A DNA stretch of 64,000 bases from Pseudomonas sp. 31-12. GTDB lineage: Bacteria > Pseudomonadota > Gammaproteobacteria > Pseudomonadales > Pseudomonadaceae. The stretch covers positions 2,170,001 to 2,234,000 of the forward strand of contig NZ_CP029482.1 in NCBI RefSeq assembly GCF_003151075.1. Direction: 5' to 3'. Below are positions 18,024-25,471 of the stretch, piece by piece. The notes under the pieces are model-generated. The model saw nothing but the letters and a program-made list of their open reading frames with translations. It searched no databases and was not told the DNA's origin. A program made the position numbers and the translations under genes. Within the stretch, counting starts at the first letter, position 1. Every line of letters starts with the position of its first letter.

Positions 18024-18995
18024 TCAAAGCCACCCCGACTTCTTGAAACTCGCCCACAAACTCACGCACCCCACTGCAATAAACCCCAACACCCCGAAAT
18101 ACCCGTAGTGCCAGGTCAACTCCGGCATGTTCTGGAAGTTCATCCCGTAAATCCCCGCCACTGCTGTCGGGAACGCCAGAATCGCCGCCCACGCCGCAAA
18201 CTTGCGCTGCACCACGCTCTGCCGTGACGCCTCCAGCAACACTCCGACCTCAATGGTCTGGCTGGCAATATCGGCCAGGGTCGTCAGGTCTTCCATCTGC
18301 CGTGTTACGTGAATCTGCACATCGCGGAAATACGGGCGCATGTTCTTGTCGATAAACGGAAAGTTCAGCTTCTGCAGTTCCTCACCAATCTCCACCATCG
18401 GCGCCGCATAACGACGCAAGCGCAACACGTCCCGGCGCAGGCCATGGAGCTTCTGGATGTCGTGTTCATTCAACGCGCTGCACAGCACGTTGCGCTCCAG
18501 CTCATCGATCTCGGCATGGATCGCTTCGCCCATCGGCTGGTAGTTTTCAATCACAAAATCGAGGATGGCATAGAGGACGAAATCTTCCCCGTGCTCCAGC
18601 AGGATCGGACGCGCCTCACAACGCTGGCGGACCAGGGCGTAGGACGCCGAGTGACCGTTGCGGGCGGTAATGATGTAACCGTTGCCGGCAAAGATATGAG
18701 TCTCGATGAACTCCAGTTTGCCTTCGTGCCGGATCGGCGAATACGTGACGATAAACAAGGCGTCGCCGAAGGTTTCGAGCTTCGGTCGGCTGTGTTTTTC
18801 CAGGGCGTCTTCGATGGCCAGTTCGTGCAGGTTGAACTGACGTTGCAGGTTGGTCAGCTCCAGGGCGTTCGGCTCTTCAAGGCCGATCCAGACAAAGTGG
18901 CCAGGCTTTGCAGCCCAGGCAGCGCCTTCGTCGAGGGTGATATTGGTGACTTTCTTACCGGCGCTGTAAACCGCAGCAGCAACAACTCTACCCAT
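18024..18995 (-). CDS. CorA-family magnesium/cobalt transporter
   Basis: A 323-residue inner-membrane channel protein: a large cytosolic N-terminal domain, a long stalk helix, and two C-terminal membrane helices with the pore signature YGMNF (G284-M-N) between them, followed by the periplasmic loop QNMPEL. It ends in the basic tail KKSG. GMN is conserved in Mg2+ transporters. It is monocistronic. The cmaX product at 54956 is a second, divergent member. Confidence 0.9.
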   Translation of the reverse strand: MGRVVAAAVYSAGKKVTNITLDEGAAWAAKPGHFVWIGLEEPNALELTNLQRQFNLHELAIEDALEKHSRPKLETFGDALFIVTYSPIRHEGKLEFIETHIFAGNGYIITARNGHSASYALVRQRCEARPILLEHGEDFVLYAILDFVIENYQPMGEAIHAEIDELERNVLCSALNEHDIQKLHGLRRDVLRLRRYAAPMVEIGEELQKLNFPFIDKNMRPYFRDVQIHVTRQMEDLTTLADIASQTIEVGVLLEASRQSVVQRKFAAWAAILAFPTAVAGIYGMNFQNMPELTWHYGYFGVLGFIAVGCVSLWASFKKSGWL

Positions 18996-19112
18996 GATTC
19001 AGGTTCACTTCTTATTTGCAGGTGGCAGTGGCAGGCAGTGCTCAGCTTAGCCTTGTCTGCTGCTTGAGAGTCAGTGAAATCTGCCGAGTTCGACGGCAAA
19101 AGTCCGCAGGCG

Positions 19113-19137
19113 AAAAAAACCCGCACTCGGCGGGTTT
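19113..19137 (-). terminator. terminator of plsC
   Basis: AAACCCG/CGGGTTT stem with a T-run on the - strand, directly after the plsC stop. Confidence 0.75.
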
Positions 19138-19141
19138 GTTA

Positions 19142-19864
19142 TCAAGCGGCTTGCAGTTGCCGATCCATCGACTCGATGCACTCACGCATCTGCTCGCGGC
19201 ACTGGGCCATCAGCAGAGGCATGTCGTCCAGGCTCATTCCCGCCGTAGGAATCGCCGGCAGCGAGCGAATCAGAATTTTCCCACTGCGCCAGCGGTTCAA
19301 TCGCATGTGTTTGACGTAACTGCTGACACACACCGGCACGATTGGCACGCCCGCGGCGATCGCCATCTGGAACGCGCCTTTCTTGAACGGCAGCAACTCT
19401 TCACCGAAGTTGCGCGTGCCTTCGGGAAAGACCCAGATCGAGGTGTCTTCATGCTGCAACGTGTGGGTGGTGGTCAACATCGACTGGCGCGCCTTGTGCG
19501 CATTGCCGCGATCGATCAACACATTGCCGGCCAGCCAGAACAACTGCCCGAACAGCGGCACCCACTTCAGGCTCTTCTTGCCAATGCACACGGTGCGGCG
19601 GGGCACCACGTTGCCGAACACAAACAGATCGTAGTTGGACTGGTGGTTGGCGACGATCACGCAGCTGTCGGGCTTATCCATCAACGGCCCGACATCGGCC
19701 TTCACCCGCAAACGCAAAATACACATCGCCGGCCACGCATACAGGCGCGCGCACAAACGGCTGTTGTCCGGGTTGAACGGACGGCACAGGCCCAGAATCA
19801 CCCCCAGCACACCGGCCAGAATAAAGTGCAGGCCCATCAATAACATACGAAACACGAACAGCAT
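19142..19864 (-). CDS. 1-acyl-sn-glycerol-3-phosphate acyltransferase (PlsC family)
   Basis: A 240-residue membrane-associated acyltransferase that makes phosphatidic acid from lysophosphatidic acid. The HX4D catalytic motif is H74-QSNY-D79 in VANHQSNYD; the substrate-binding block FPEGTRN is near residue 149. The N-terminus (residues 1-28) is a hydrophobic anchor. Pseudomonas carry several PlsC paralogues, so a paralogue number cannot be assigned. Confidence 0.9.
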   Translation of the reverse strand: MLFVFRMLLMGLHFILAGVLGVILGLCRPFNPDNSRLCARLYAWPAMCILRLRVKADVGPLMDKPDSCVIVANHQSNYDLFVFGNVVPRRTVCIGKKSLKWVPLFGQLFWLAGNVLIDRGNAHKARQSMLTTTHTLQHEDTSIWVFPEGTRNFGEELLPFKKGAFQMAIAAGVPIVPVCVSSYVKHMRLNRWRSGKILIRSLPAIPTAGMSLDDMPLLMAQCREQMRECIESMDRQLQAA

Positions 19865-20031
19865 TTACAGGCCCCACCGGGACAAAAGGTGGCGCAGTGT
19901 ACGGATGTGCACTGTTTTCGGCAATTGCCGCTATAGAGGGTGGAGATAGGCGATGTTTGTGCGCATGTTTCCGACTTGTGGGTCAGACGCGTCCTAGAGC
20001 GGTTGTGAGATTTTCAACAGCGCACGTACGA

Positions 20032-20059
20032 AAAAGCCCGACACGACGGTCGGGCTTTT
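20032..20059 (-). terminator. terminator of the crotonase gene
   Basis: AAAAGCCCGAC/GTCGGGCTTTT stem with U-run on the - strand, 20 nt beyond the stop. Confidence 0.8.
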
Positions 20060-20078
20060 CGGTGCAGCGTGTCTGGGC

Positions 20079-20768
20079 TCAGCCCATGTGTTCCTGATCC
20101 AGGATGATCGCGTTGTCCAGCGTATCGAGCAGCGCCTTGCGCACTTTCAGCTTGGTGTTCTTGTGCGCGGTCATGTTGATCTTCTTCAACTGACGCGCCG
20201 CTGCCAGCGCAGCACCTTGCAGCTCTTCGGCCGACACCACCAGGTCGAGGAAACCGGCATCCACCGCGCTCTGTGGGTTGAACATCTCACCGTTGATGAC
20301 GGAGCGGTGGAACGCCGACTTGCGCAGGCGATCACGTGCGATCTCGATACCGGCGTGGTGCATGGTCATGCCGATCTGCACTTCGTTCAGGCCAATGCTG
20401 AACGGGCCATCGACACCGATGCGGTAATCCGCCGACAACAGCAGGAACGCGCCCTTGGCCACTGCATGCCCAGGGCACGCCACAATCACCGGGAACGGGT
20501 GCGACAACAGACGACGGGCCAGCGTCGAACCGGCCGTCACCAGCGCCACCGCTTCTTTAGGGCCGGAGGTCATCACCTTCAAGTCATAACCGCCGGACAG
20601 AATTCCCGGCGTACCGGTAATGATCACTACCGCACGATCAGTCACCGCCTGATCCAGCGCAGCATTAAACGCAGCAATCACGTCCGGGGAGATGGCATTG
20701 ACCTTGCCATTGCTCAAGGTCAGGGTCGCGATACCGTCTTCGAGGTGGTAGGAAATCAACTCACTCAT
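20079..20768 (-). CDS. crotonase / enoyl-CoA hydratase-isomerase family protein
   Basis: The 229-residue protein is a short single-domain crotonase. Oxyanion-hole segments are GILSGGYDLKVM and GHAVAKGAFLLLSADY; the loop NEVQIGMTMHHAG takes the place of the usual catalytic PE-x-LG. It lacks strict hydratase residues at both positions, so isomerase, hydrolase or another CoA chemistry is possible. It is a single gene with its own terminator. Start at 20768 gives MSELISYHLEDGIATLTL, the normal family opening. Confidence 0.85.
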   Translation of the reverse strand: MSELISYHLEDGIATLTLSNGKVNAISPDVIAAFNAALDQAVTDRAVVIITGTPGILSGGYDLKVMTSGPKEAVALVTAGSTLARRLLSHPFPVIVACPGHAVAKGAFLLLSADYRIGVDGPFSIGLNEVQIGMTMHHAGIEIARDRLRKSAFHRSVINGEMFNPQSAVDAGFLDLVVSAEELQGAALAAARQLKKINMTAHKNTKLKVRKALLDTLDNAIILDQEHMG

Positions 20769-21075
20769 GACGCTATTCCTTGTATGAAAGTTGGGCAGAC
20801 GTTACCCACCGCGGCAGGCCAGGTAAAGCGCCGTGACTGACCCGCCAGTCACCGTTTCCCCGCCGGGCAAGCGTAGCCCGCCACTCCTGCCGTGCATTCC
20901 TCTCCTTATAGAAGAGGGCGCGAAGCCGGAGATTGGCAGGTTTGCCATCGCCCGGAACCGACAGGAACGACTAAATCGCTAAGCGCATGAAAATTCTGCA
21001 AAAAAAGTTTGCCATCAGAAAAGCTTTCGACTACATTAGCGCGCCTCGACAGACAGAACATGTTTGACGAGATAC
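20769..21075. other. intergenic region upstream of tRNA-Ser
   Basis: About 300 bases. The right end contains the tRNA promoter (21009-21037). The left part (20860-20930) is GC-rich and has no frame with a start site. Confidence 0.45.
21009..21037 (+). promoter_or_regulatory. sigma-70 promoter of tRNA-Ser
   Basis: TTGCCA and TACATT separated by 17 nt, followed by a GC-rich discriminator (AGCGCGCCT) as expected for a stringently controlled stable RNA. The predicted start is ~32 nt before the tRNA. Confidence 0.6.
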
Positions 21076-21165
21076 GGTGAAGTGTCCGAGTGGCTTAAGG
21101 AGCACGCCTGGAAAGTGTGTATACAAGAAATTGTATCGAGAGTTCGAATCTCTCCTTCACCGCCA
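21076..21165 (+). tRNA. tRNA-Ser (anticodon GGA)
   Basis: A 90-nt class II tRNA: acceptor stem GGTGAAG/CTTCACC with encoded CCA, anticodon loop CTGGAAA on stem CACGC/GTGTG, a long variable arm (TATACAAGAAATTGTA) and T-arm with TTCGAAT. Reads UCC/UCU serine codons. It is a common type of integration site for genomic islands. Confidence 0.95.
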
Positions 21166-21181
21166 AATTCGATGTAACCAG

Positions 21182-21213
21182 AACCCCTGATTTCGAGAGA
21201 AATCAGGGGTTTT
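21182..21213 (+). terminator. terminator of tRNA-Ser
   Basis: Perfect stem AACCCCTGATTT/AAATCAGGGGTT with loop CGAGAG and TTTTG tail. Confidence 0.9.
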
Positions 21214-21497
21214 GTGGTTTCTGGCGTTAGTATTTGAATCATGGCACCGTTGTTGGCTCAAGCGAATAAGCGAAGTCGCTTCTGAAAATGGTGTAGGAAT
21301 AGTGAAAGGCGTGTGGGAAGTAACGCAGGAGCGCCAAGCGGATGGGGGCTTCCGACGGTTCAAACGACTCAAATGAACTCTTTCGTGAAGGGGTATTCGT
21401 TTCGTACCCCTGGGGTACAAAATGAATCAAAGGCAGCGCATAGGGCGTTCCCCCCACTATTCGGAATGGACCCACGTACGTTATGCAGGAAATGACC
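21214..21497. other. gene-poor stretch after tRNA-Ser
   Basis: About 280 bases with several short open frames, none with a convincing start. It may be decayed mobile-element sequence, but no integrase fragment or duplicated tRNA end could be recognised. Confidence 0.4.
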
Positions 21498-21680
21498 ATG
21501 AAGCAGGCAGAGCTGGAAAAGGTTCATGTGGAAATCGTCAAGCTGATGGCTGAGCAGCGAAAGCTGAACGCTGAAGCCGGCAAGATGACTCGTGAAACCT
21601 TCTGGTATCCGGTGGCTGTTGCGACTGGACTGATTGGCACGGTGGCAACCATCACGACGGTGTTGATCAAGCTTCTTTGA
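21498..21680 (+). CDS. small coiled-coil membrane protein
   Basis: 60 residues: a charged helical N-terminus with a heptad-like pattern (MKQAELEKVHVEIVKLMAEQ), then one membrane helix (YPVAVATGLIGTVATITTVLIKLL). Of the three in-frame ATGs, that at 21498 has AGGA 7 nt upstream. Small proteins of this layout are frequent in phage and island regions. It has its own terminator. Function unknown. Confidence 0.65.
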   Translation: MKQAELEKVHVEIVKLMAEQRKLNAEAGKMTRETFWYPVAVATGLIGTVATITTVLIKLL

Positions 21681-21723
21681 CTCTGTAAATATGCCTGAAG
21701 AACTGTGATACCTGATTATCGAA

Positions 21724-21746
21724 GCCCAGCCGTTGCTGGGCTTTTT
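21724..21746 (+). terminator. terminator of the small coiled-coil gene
   Basis: GCCCAGC-CGTT-GCTGGGC followed by TTTTTG. Confidence 0.85.
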
Positions 21747-21803
21747 GTTTTCAACGATTGGCCGCAGAGGAATAATGCGTGCCTGAATAAAGAAGGAATT
21801 CCC

Positions 21804-22124
21804 ATGATCACCACCACCACCCACGCCATCGAAGGCCGTCAAATCACCGCTTACCTGGACATCGTCAGCGCCGAGTCGGTGCAGGGCGTCAACGTTATCC
21901 GCGACATGTTTGCCGGAATGCGGGATTTTTTCGGTGGGCGTTCTCAAACGCTGGAGCGGGCGTTGAAGGAAGCGCGGATTCAGGCGACCGAGGAGATCAA
22001 GGAGCGTGCGCGGGCGCTTCAGGCGGATGCGGTGGTCGGGCTCGATTTTGAGATCAGCATGCCGGCCGGAAAGGGCGGGATGGTGGTGGTGTTTGTGACC
22101 GGGACGGCGGTCAAGCTGAGGTGA
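21804..22124 (+). CDS. YbjQ/UPF0145 family protein
   Basis: 106 residues, soluble. The family pattern is clear: TTTHAIEGRQITAYLDIVSAESVQGVN, then GGRSQTLERALKEARIQATEE and a final beta segment GMVVVFVTGTAVKL. The family forms pentameric barrels, with heavy-metal binding suggested by its Pfam name; the cellular role is not established. ATG at 21804 follows AGAAGGAA, 8 nt away. Confidence 0.9.
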   Translation: MITTTTHAIEGRQITAYLDIVSAESVQGVNVIRDMFAGMRDFFGGRSQTLERALKEARIQATEEIKERARALQADAVVGLDFEISMPAGKGGMVVVFVTGTAVKLR

Positions 22125-22311
22125 GTGAAGCAATGGGCCTGTTTATTCGCTAGTGGGTTTTGTAGGAAGCGGCGTGGTCCATTCGTCGGGCACGGGGAAA
22201 TCTGAATTACAAGTCCGGTAATGACCGGCTAGTCTCAAAAGCCTTGGTGGTCGATATTTTTCAGGCAATAGGGCTTGCCGGTATCGATCCCGCTTTGAGA
22301 GGGGAAGAGCT

Positions 22312-22497
22312 ATGGCTGATCCGTATATCGAAGACGACGGGGCAGAATTTCCAATCAACAATTGCGTGCAGTGTGGCCAGACGGAGTATGTGGCGAGCTT
22401 CGGTGAAGATCAGGTCGAGACCAGCAAAGTCAGATCCGCGGCGACCAAAGTGCTCAGGTCGAAGTTTTTGCCAAAACGAGTGGCATCCAGGAAGTAA
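22312..22497 (+). CDS. small hypothetical protein with CxxC
   Basis: 61 residues with one CVQC motif at C18/C21 and a basic C-terminal tail (KVLRSKFLPKRVASRK). The first half is acidic. A GGGGAAGAG ribosome-binding site and a strong terminator 15 nt after the stop argue for a real gene. A zinc-knuckle or redox motif is possible, but a single CxxC is weak evidence. Confidence 0.6.
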   Translation: MADPYIEDDGAEFPINNCVQCGQTEYVASFGEDQVETSKVRSAATKVLRSKFLPKRVASRK

Positions 22498-22512
22498 TGA
22501 TCAACCGGACGA

Positions 22513-22539
22513 ACCCCACAAATGAGTGGGGTTTTTTTT
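22513..22539 (+). terminator. terminator of the CxxC gene
   Basis: ACCCCAC-AAATGA-GTGGGGT followed by eight T residues. Confidence 0.88.
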
Positions 22540-22836
22540 ATTTTTGGAGGGGCTCGATACACGGAAATGGCCCACAGACTCACGATAATTTTTCTGTTGA
22601 TGTTTTTTCACAAAGTTTTCACACCCGTCTACGTAGTCTCAGCTCATCCGTTAGAAAGCAGTACCCTAGCCCGTTCCCCAGCGGGCTTTTTTTTGCCTGT
22701 CATAAAACCTTTTCCATAAAAGCTGTCCAACCGTCGCCAATTGCGAGAAGGGGGGCGATTTTGTGTGGACGTTTCCTCCTCGAAAGCATTCAATCCCCGG
22801 CTTTTCGGTTTCCCCCTATTTTTGAGGTTTTTCGTC
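22540..22836. other. non-coding interval bounded by terminators
   Basis: About 300 bases between two terminated genes. A second terminator at 22668-22694 ends some transcript that starts between 22540 and 22660, which could be a short RNA or a ~50-codon gene. The remainder is the leader of the first glycine-zipper gene. Confidence 0.4.
22668..22694 (+). terminator. terminator without an assigned gene
   Basis: AGCCCG-TTCCCCAG-CGGGCT followed by eight T residues. Confidence 0.7.
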
Positions 22837-23208
22837 ATGCGTTTAACTCTGCCTGCTCTGGTTCTGGGACTTCTGGTGACTCAAGGTGCGATGGCTGCCG
22901 GTGATGGCACCGCTGCGATCGGTGGTGGTCTGGGTGGTGCGTTGGGTAACGTGGTCGGCCAGAGCATGGGCGGCAGCACCGGCGCGGCAATCGGCGCGGG
23001 TGTTGCGGGCGCAGCCGGCAGTGCGGTGGCAGCACGTAAAGGCAGCCGCACCAAAGCGGCCATCGGTGGCGGTGTCGGTGCGGCCGGTGGTTCGGTAATC
23101 GGCAATAGCCTGGGCGGCAAGACCGGTTCGACCATTGGCGCAGGCTTGGGCGGCGCACTGGGCGGCGGCGTGGGCAGCAATCTGGCCAAAGGTCACAAGC
23201 GTCACTGA
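22837..23208 (+). CDS. exported glycine-zipper protein A
   Basis: 123 residues. A signal peptide (MRLTLPALVLGLLVTQGAMA, cleaved after AMA) precedes a domain built of repeated GxxxG units: GGGLGGALGNVVGQSMGG, GSTGAAIGAGVAGAAGS, GGVGAAGGSVIGNSLGG, GAGLGGALGGGVGSNL, ending KGHKRH. Such zippers insert in or pack against membranes; the protein probably sits in the outer membrane or periplasm. GAGG precedes the ATG. A close paralogue lies 192 nt downstream. Confidence 0.82.
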   Translation: MRLTLPALVLGLLVTQGAMAAGDGTAAIGGGLGGALGNVVGQSMGGSTGAAIGAGVAGAAGSAVAARKGSRTKAAIGGGVGAAGGSVIGNSLGGKTGSTIGAGLGGALGGGVGSNLAKGHKRH

Positions 23209-23226
23209 TCCTGATCGATCGGATCG

Positions 23227-23253
23227 AAAAGCCCGGCTAGATGCCGGGCTTTT
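23227..23253 (+). terminator. terminator of glycine-zipper gene A
   Basis: AAAAGCCCGGC/GCCGGGCTTTT stem closing on TAGAT, with T-run. Confidence 0.88.
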
Positions 23254-23400
23254 CGTATCTGGATGTTTCTTTTTCTCCTACTTCTAATTTACCGCTGTCC
23301 AACCTTCATCGCTGGCCGGATTCAGTGAGTGCAGGTGCTAGACTCATGCCCATCCGCAAGGCGTACTTTCACCCCCGATGCGGAATTTGAGGTTCATATC

Positions 23401-23829
23401 ATGCGTTTGACATTGTCCACGTTGTTTCTGGGACTTCTGGTCGCTCAAGGTGCAATGGCTGCCGGTGATGGCACTGCGGCAGTTGGCGGTGGTATTGGCG
23501 GTGCACTCGGTAACGTAGTGGGTCAGCAAATGGGCGGCAGCACAGGCGCAGCGATTGGCGCCGGCGTTGGCGGTGCTGCGGGCAGTGCGGTTGGTGCGAA
23601 CAAGGGCAGTCGCACAGAGGCAGCGATTGGCGGTGGATTAGGCTCGGCAGGCGGATCGGTGATTGGCAATAGCCTCGGCGGTTCTACCGGTTCGACCATT
23701 GGCGCAGGCCTGGGCGGCGCAGCAGGTGGGGCAGTAGGCAACAATCTGGGCACCGATAGTGGCAAGTCTCATTCCGGTGGCGGACACAAGCATAAGCACA
23801 AGAACAAGCACAGAAACAAAAATCACTGA
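23401..23829 (+). CDS. exported glycine-zipper protein B (paralogue of A)
   Basis: 142 residues, signal peptide MRLTLSTLFLGLLVAQGAMA, then the same GxxxG-rich core as protein A. The mature parts align almost residue for residue through GSNL/GNNL. B differs in a longer C-terminal tail rich in His and Lys (SGGGHKHKHKNKHRNKNH), which could bind metal or negatively charged surfaces. The two genes are a recent tandem duplication with separate terminators and leaders. Confidence 0.82.
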   Translation: MRLTLSTLFLGLLVAQGAMAAGDGTAAVGGGIGGALGNVVGQQMGGSTGAAIGAGVGGAAGSAVGANKGSRTEAAIGGGLGSAGGSVIGNSLGGSTGSTIGAGLGGAAGGAVGNNLGTDSGKSHSGGGHKHKHKNKHRNKNH

Positions 23830-23851
23830 TTCGACATCGAGTGAAACCAGA

Positions 23852-23874
23852 AACCCGGCCCAGGCCGGGTTTTT
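23852..23874 (+). terminator. terminator of glycine-zipper gene B
   Basis: AACCCGGC-CCAG-GCCGGGTT followed by TTTCG. Confidence 0.85.
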
Positions 23875-23955
23875 CGTATCTGCCTGCAGCGCTCCGGAAC
23901 GTTTGGCCCCAGGGCGCCTCGAATGTCATACACCCCAAACGTTGTGAGGACTGCC

Positions 23956-24138
23956 ATGACTCCTGAAACCGAAGGCAAGGAAGAAAAAGGCCCGAGTGGG
24001 CTTCCGTTCATCAATGACCCCGGCAATGAAGATCCGGGTTCCCTGATGGATGACGCAACGGTACCGCTCAACGATTCCGATGACGCCGGCGATGTGGGAA
24101 ACCTCGAGTATGAAGACGAGGAAGAAGACGAAGATTGA
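23956..24138 (+). CDS. small acidic protein
   Basis: 60 residues, with an extremely acidic C-terminus (LEYEDEEEDED) and no hydrophobic core, so probably disordered. GAGG lies 7 nt before the ATG at 23956. No signal peptide and no family recognised. It is followed after 106 nt by another small acidic protein on the same strand. Confidence 0.6.
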   Translation: MTPETEGKEEKGPSGLPFINDPGNEDPGSLMDDATVPLNDSDDAGDVGNLEYEDEEEDED

Positions 24139-24244
24139 CCTGCATCGTCGCGCAATCGACCGATCGTCCCCCTGATCGAACGCAAGCATTGCCCAGCCCT
24201 CGAAATTTCAGGGCCTGCCTTTCAGGCCCTTCGAGAGGTGCTTT

Positions 24245-24457
24245 ATGAACGCTGATCCGAAAGTCGACGATGTCGACGACACCCCTGAATACCCGCTGCC
24301 TTCGCCCACCGATTCATTGAGTCGCGATCAGCGCCCGCCTGACGACGACACCGCAGTGGAGCAAGTGCCGACTGATGATGTGAAGCGCGGCGATGTCGAG
24401 GCGATCCCCGAAGACCCAGACATTGCCGGTAACGATGGCTCCGGTGAGCCCAGCTGA
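24245..24457 (+). CDS. small acidic, proline-rich protein
   Basis: 70 residues, rich in D, P and E (MNADPKVDDVDDTPEYPLPSP...), predicted disordered. GAGAGG lies 6 nt before the ATG. A weak hairpin (GGGCCTG/CAGGCCC at 24211-24229) lies just before. No family recognised. Composition resembles the preceding gene, suggesting related origin or role. Confidence 0.6.
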   Translation: MNADPKVDDVDDTPEYPLPSPTDSLSRDQRPPDDDTAVEQVPTDDVKRGDVEAIPEDPDIAGNDGSGEPS

Positions 24458-24540
24458 AAAGCCATTCGTCGATTGAGCGGCACCTTTAAAAAGCCAACGC
24501 TGCCAGAAATCAGGTACGCACCTTTTTAAGGAGATGCACC

Positions 24541-24939
24541 ATGATCAGGTCAACATTGATGGTTCTGACGGTGAGCAGCGTGTTGTCGATCAGTTCAATG
24601 GCGGCGTTTGCTCAATCTTCCGGCGCGCCGGTTGATAAGGGCGGAATGCCGCCGTCTACTGAAATGAATGCGGGGTCCGGCGATGGGAAGACGCTGCCGC
24701 CAGGCTCTATTGGCGGAGGGAACGCTGGTGATGCTAACGGGAGTAGCACCAGCCCGGGGGCGGGAAGCGGGTCGATGAGTGGTGGAAGTTCGACTGGGAG
24801 CGGTTCTGGCGGTGGGTCTGGAGGATCCGGTAGTTCTGGTGGTTCGGGAATGAGTGGCGGTGCGAGCGGTGGGAGTTCGGGGAGTGCGGGAGGAGGGACG
24901 GGTGGTGCTGGGGGTGGGACTGGTGGTTCGGGTGGTTAA
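24541..24939 (+). CDS. exported Gly/Ser-rich low-complexity protein
   Basis: 132 residues. The signal peptide (MIRSTLMVLTVSSVLSISSMAAFAQ) is clear. The mature part begins SSGAPVDKGGMPPSTEM and from residue ~55 is almost wholly Gly and Ser with a few Thr, Ala and Met. AAGGAG precedes the ATG. Such tails are flexible linkers or surface brushes. No catalytic or binding motif. A terminator follows at 24962. Confidence 0.75.
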   Translation: MIRSTLMVLTVSSVLSISSMAAFAQSSGAPVDKGGMPPSTEMNAGSGDGKTLPPGSIGGGNAGDANGSSTSPGAGSGSMSGGSSTGSGSGGGSGGSGSSGGSGMSGGASGGSSGSAGGGTGGAGGGTGGSGG

Positions 24940-24961
24940 TTAGACTTCTTCCCGGGACGAT

Positions 24962-24987
24962 AAGCCCAGTTCTAGCTGGGCTTTTTA
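24962..24987 (+). terminator. terminator of the Gly/Ser-rich gene
   Basis: AAGCCCAG-TTCTA-GCTGGGCTT followed by TTTA. Confidence 0.85.
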
Positions 24988-25073
24988 GATGAAAGTGGTG
25001 TTGCTAAATTAATCTACCCGTCTGTAATTAAGATTTTTATGAGTGTGATCGTTATAACCCCTGACAGCTGATG

Positions 25074-25469
25074 CTAGTGCGCGAACGATGCGAGCCAACG
25101 CTTGTAAAAATCCCTTTGTTGTTGAATGTCAGTTGTGATGTCTTTGTCTTCAAAGTCGAAGATATTAACCACATCTTCAGTTTCAGCGGGCTTTCCCATT
25201 TGAAGTTCATACGCCACAATGCCGCCGGCCATTTGCGACGCCATACGCGAGGGATATACATTGAGCTTGGCGCCCTTGCATAGAAAATTTATTTCTGGAA
25301 AGTCGGCTCGTAACAGCCCAAAGCATTCGTAAAGATCATGAGCTGTGTACGTTTTTCTGAATCCGTTTTTCGTTGTGAAAAACAACGTCAGATTTTTTCG
25401 ATCGCATTCAATTGAAACTTTCTCGGTGACACCGCAGGTGTTTATGGTTATTTCTATTGTTTTGGTCAT
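25074..25469 (-). CDS. probable immunity protein of the Rhs toxin
   Basis: 131 residues, soluble, starting MTKTIEITINTCG and ending KRWLASFAH. No family I can name. The call rests on position: its ATG lies just after the Rhs stop codon (TGA at 25472-25474), with AGGAAG in the last Rhs codons as ribosome-binding site, the usual toxin-immunity arrangement. Base composition is AT-richer than the Rhs core, like the toxin tip, as expected for an exchangeable cassette. The GTG at 25475 is a less likely start. Confidence 0.65.
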   Translation of the reverse strand: MTKTIEITINTCGVTEKVSIECDRKNLTLFFTTKNGFRKTYTAHDLYECFGLLRADFPEINFLCKGAKLNVYPSRMASQMAGGIVAYELQMGKPAETEDVVNIFDFEDKDITTDIQQQRDFYKRWLASFAH

Positions 25470-25471
25470 GA

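Noticed and set aside
21214..21497. Integrase or prophage remnant next to tRNA-Ser
   Set aside because: No recognisable integrase residues or att duplication in any frame; recorded only as a gene-poor stretch.
22567..22719. Possible ~50-residue peptide MAHRLTIIFLLMFFHK...
   Set aside because: It reads through the hairpin and T-run of the terminator at 22668-22694, and has only a poor ribosome-binding site.
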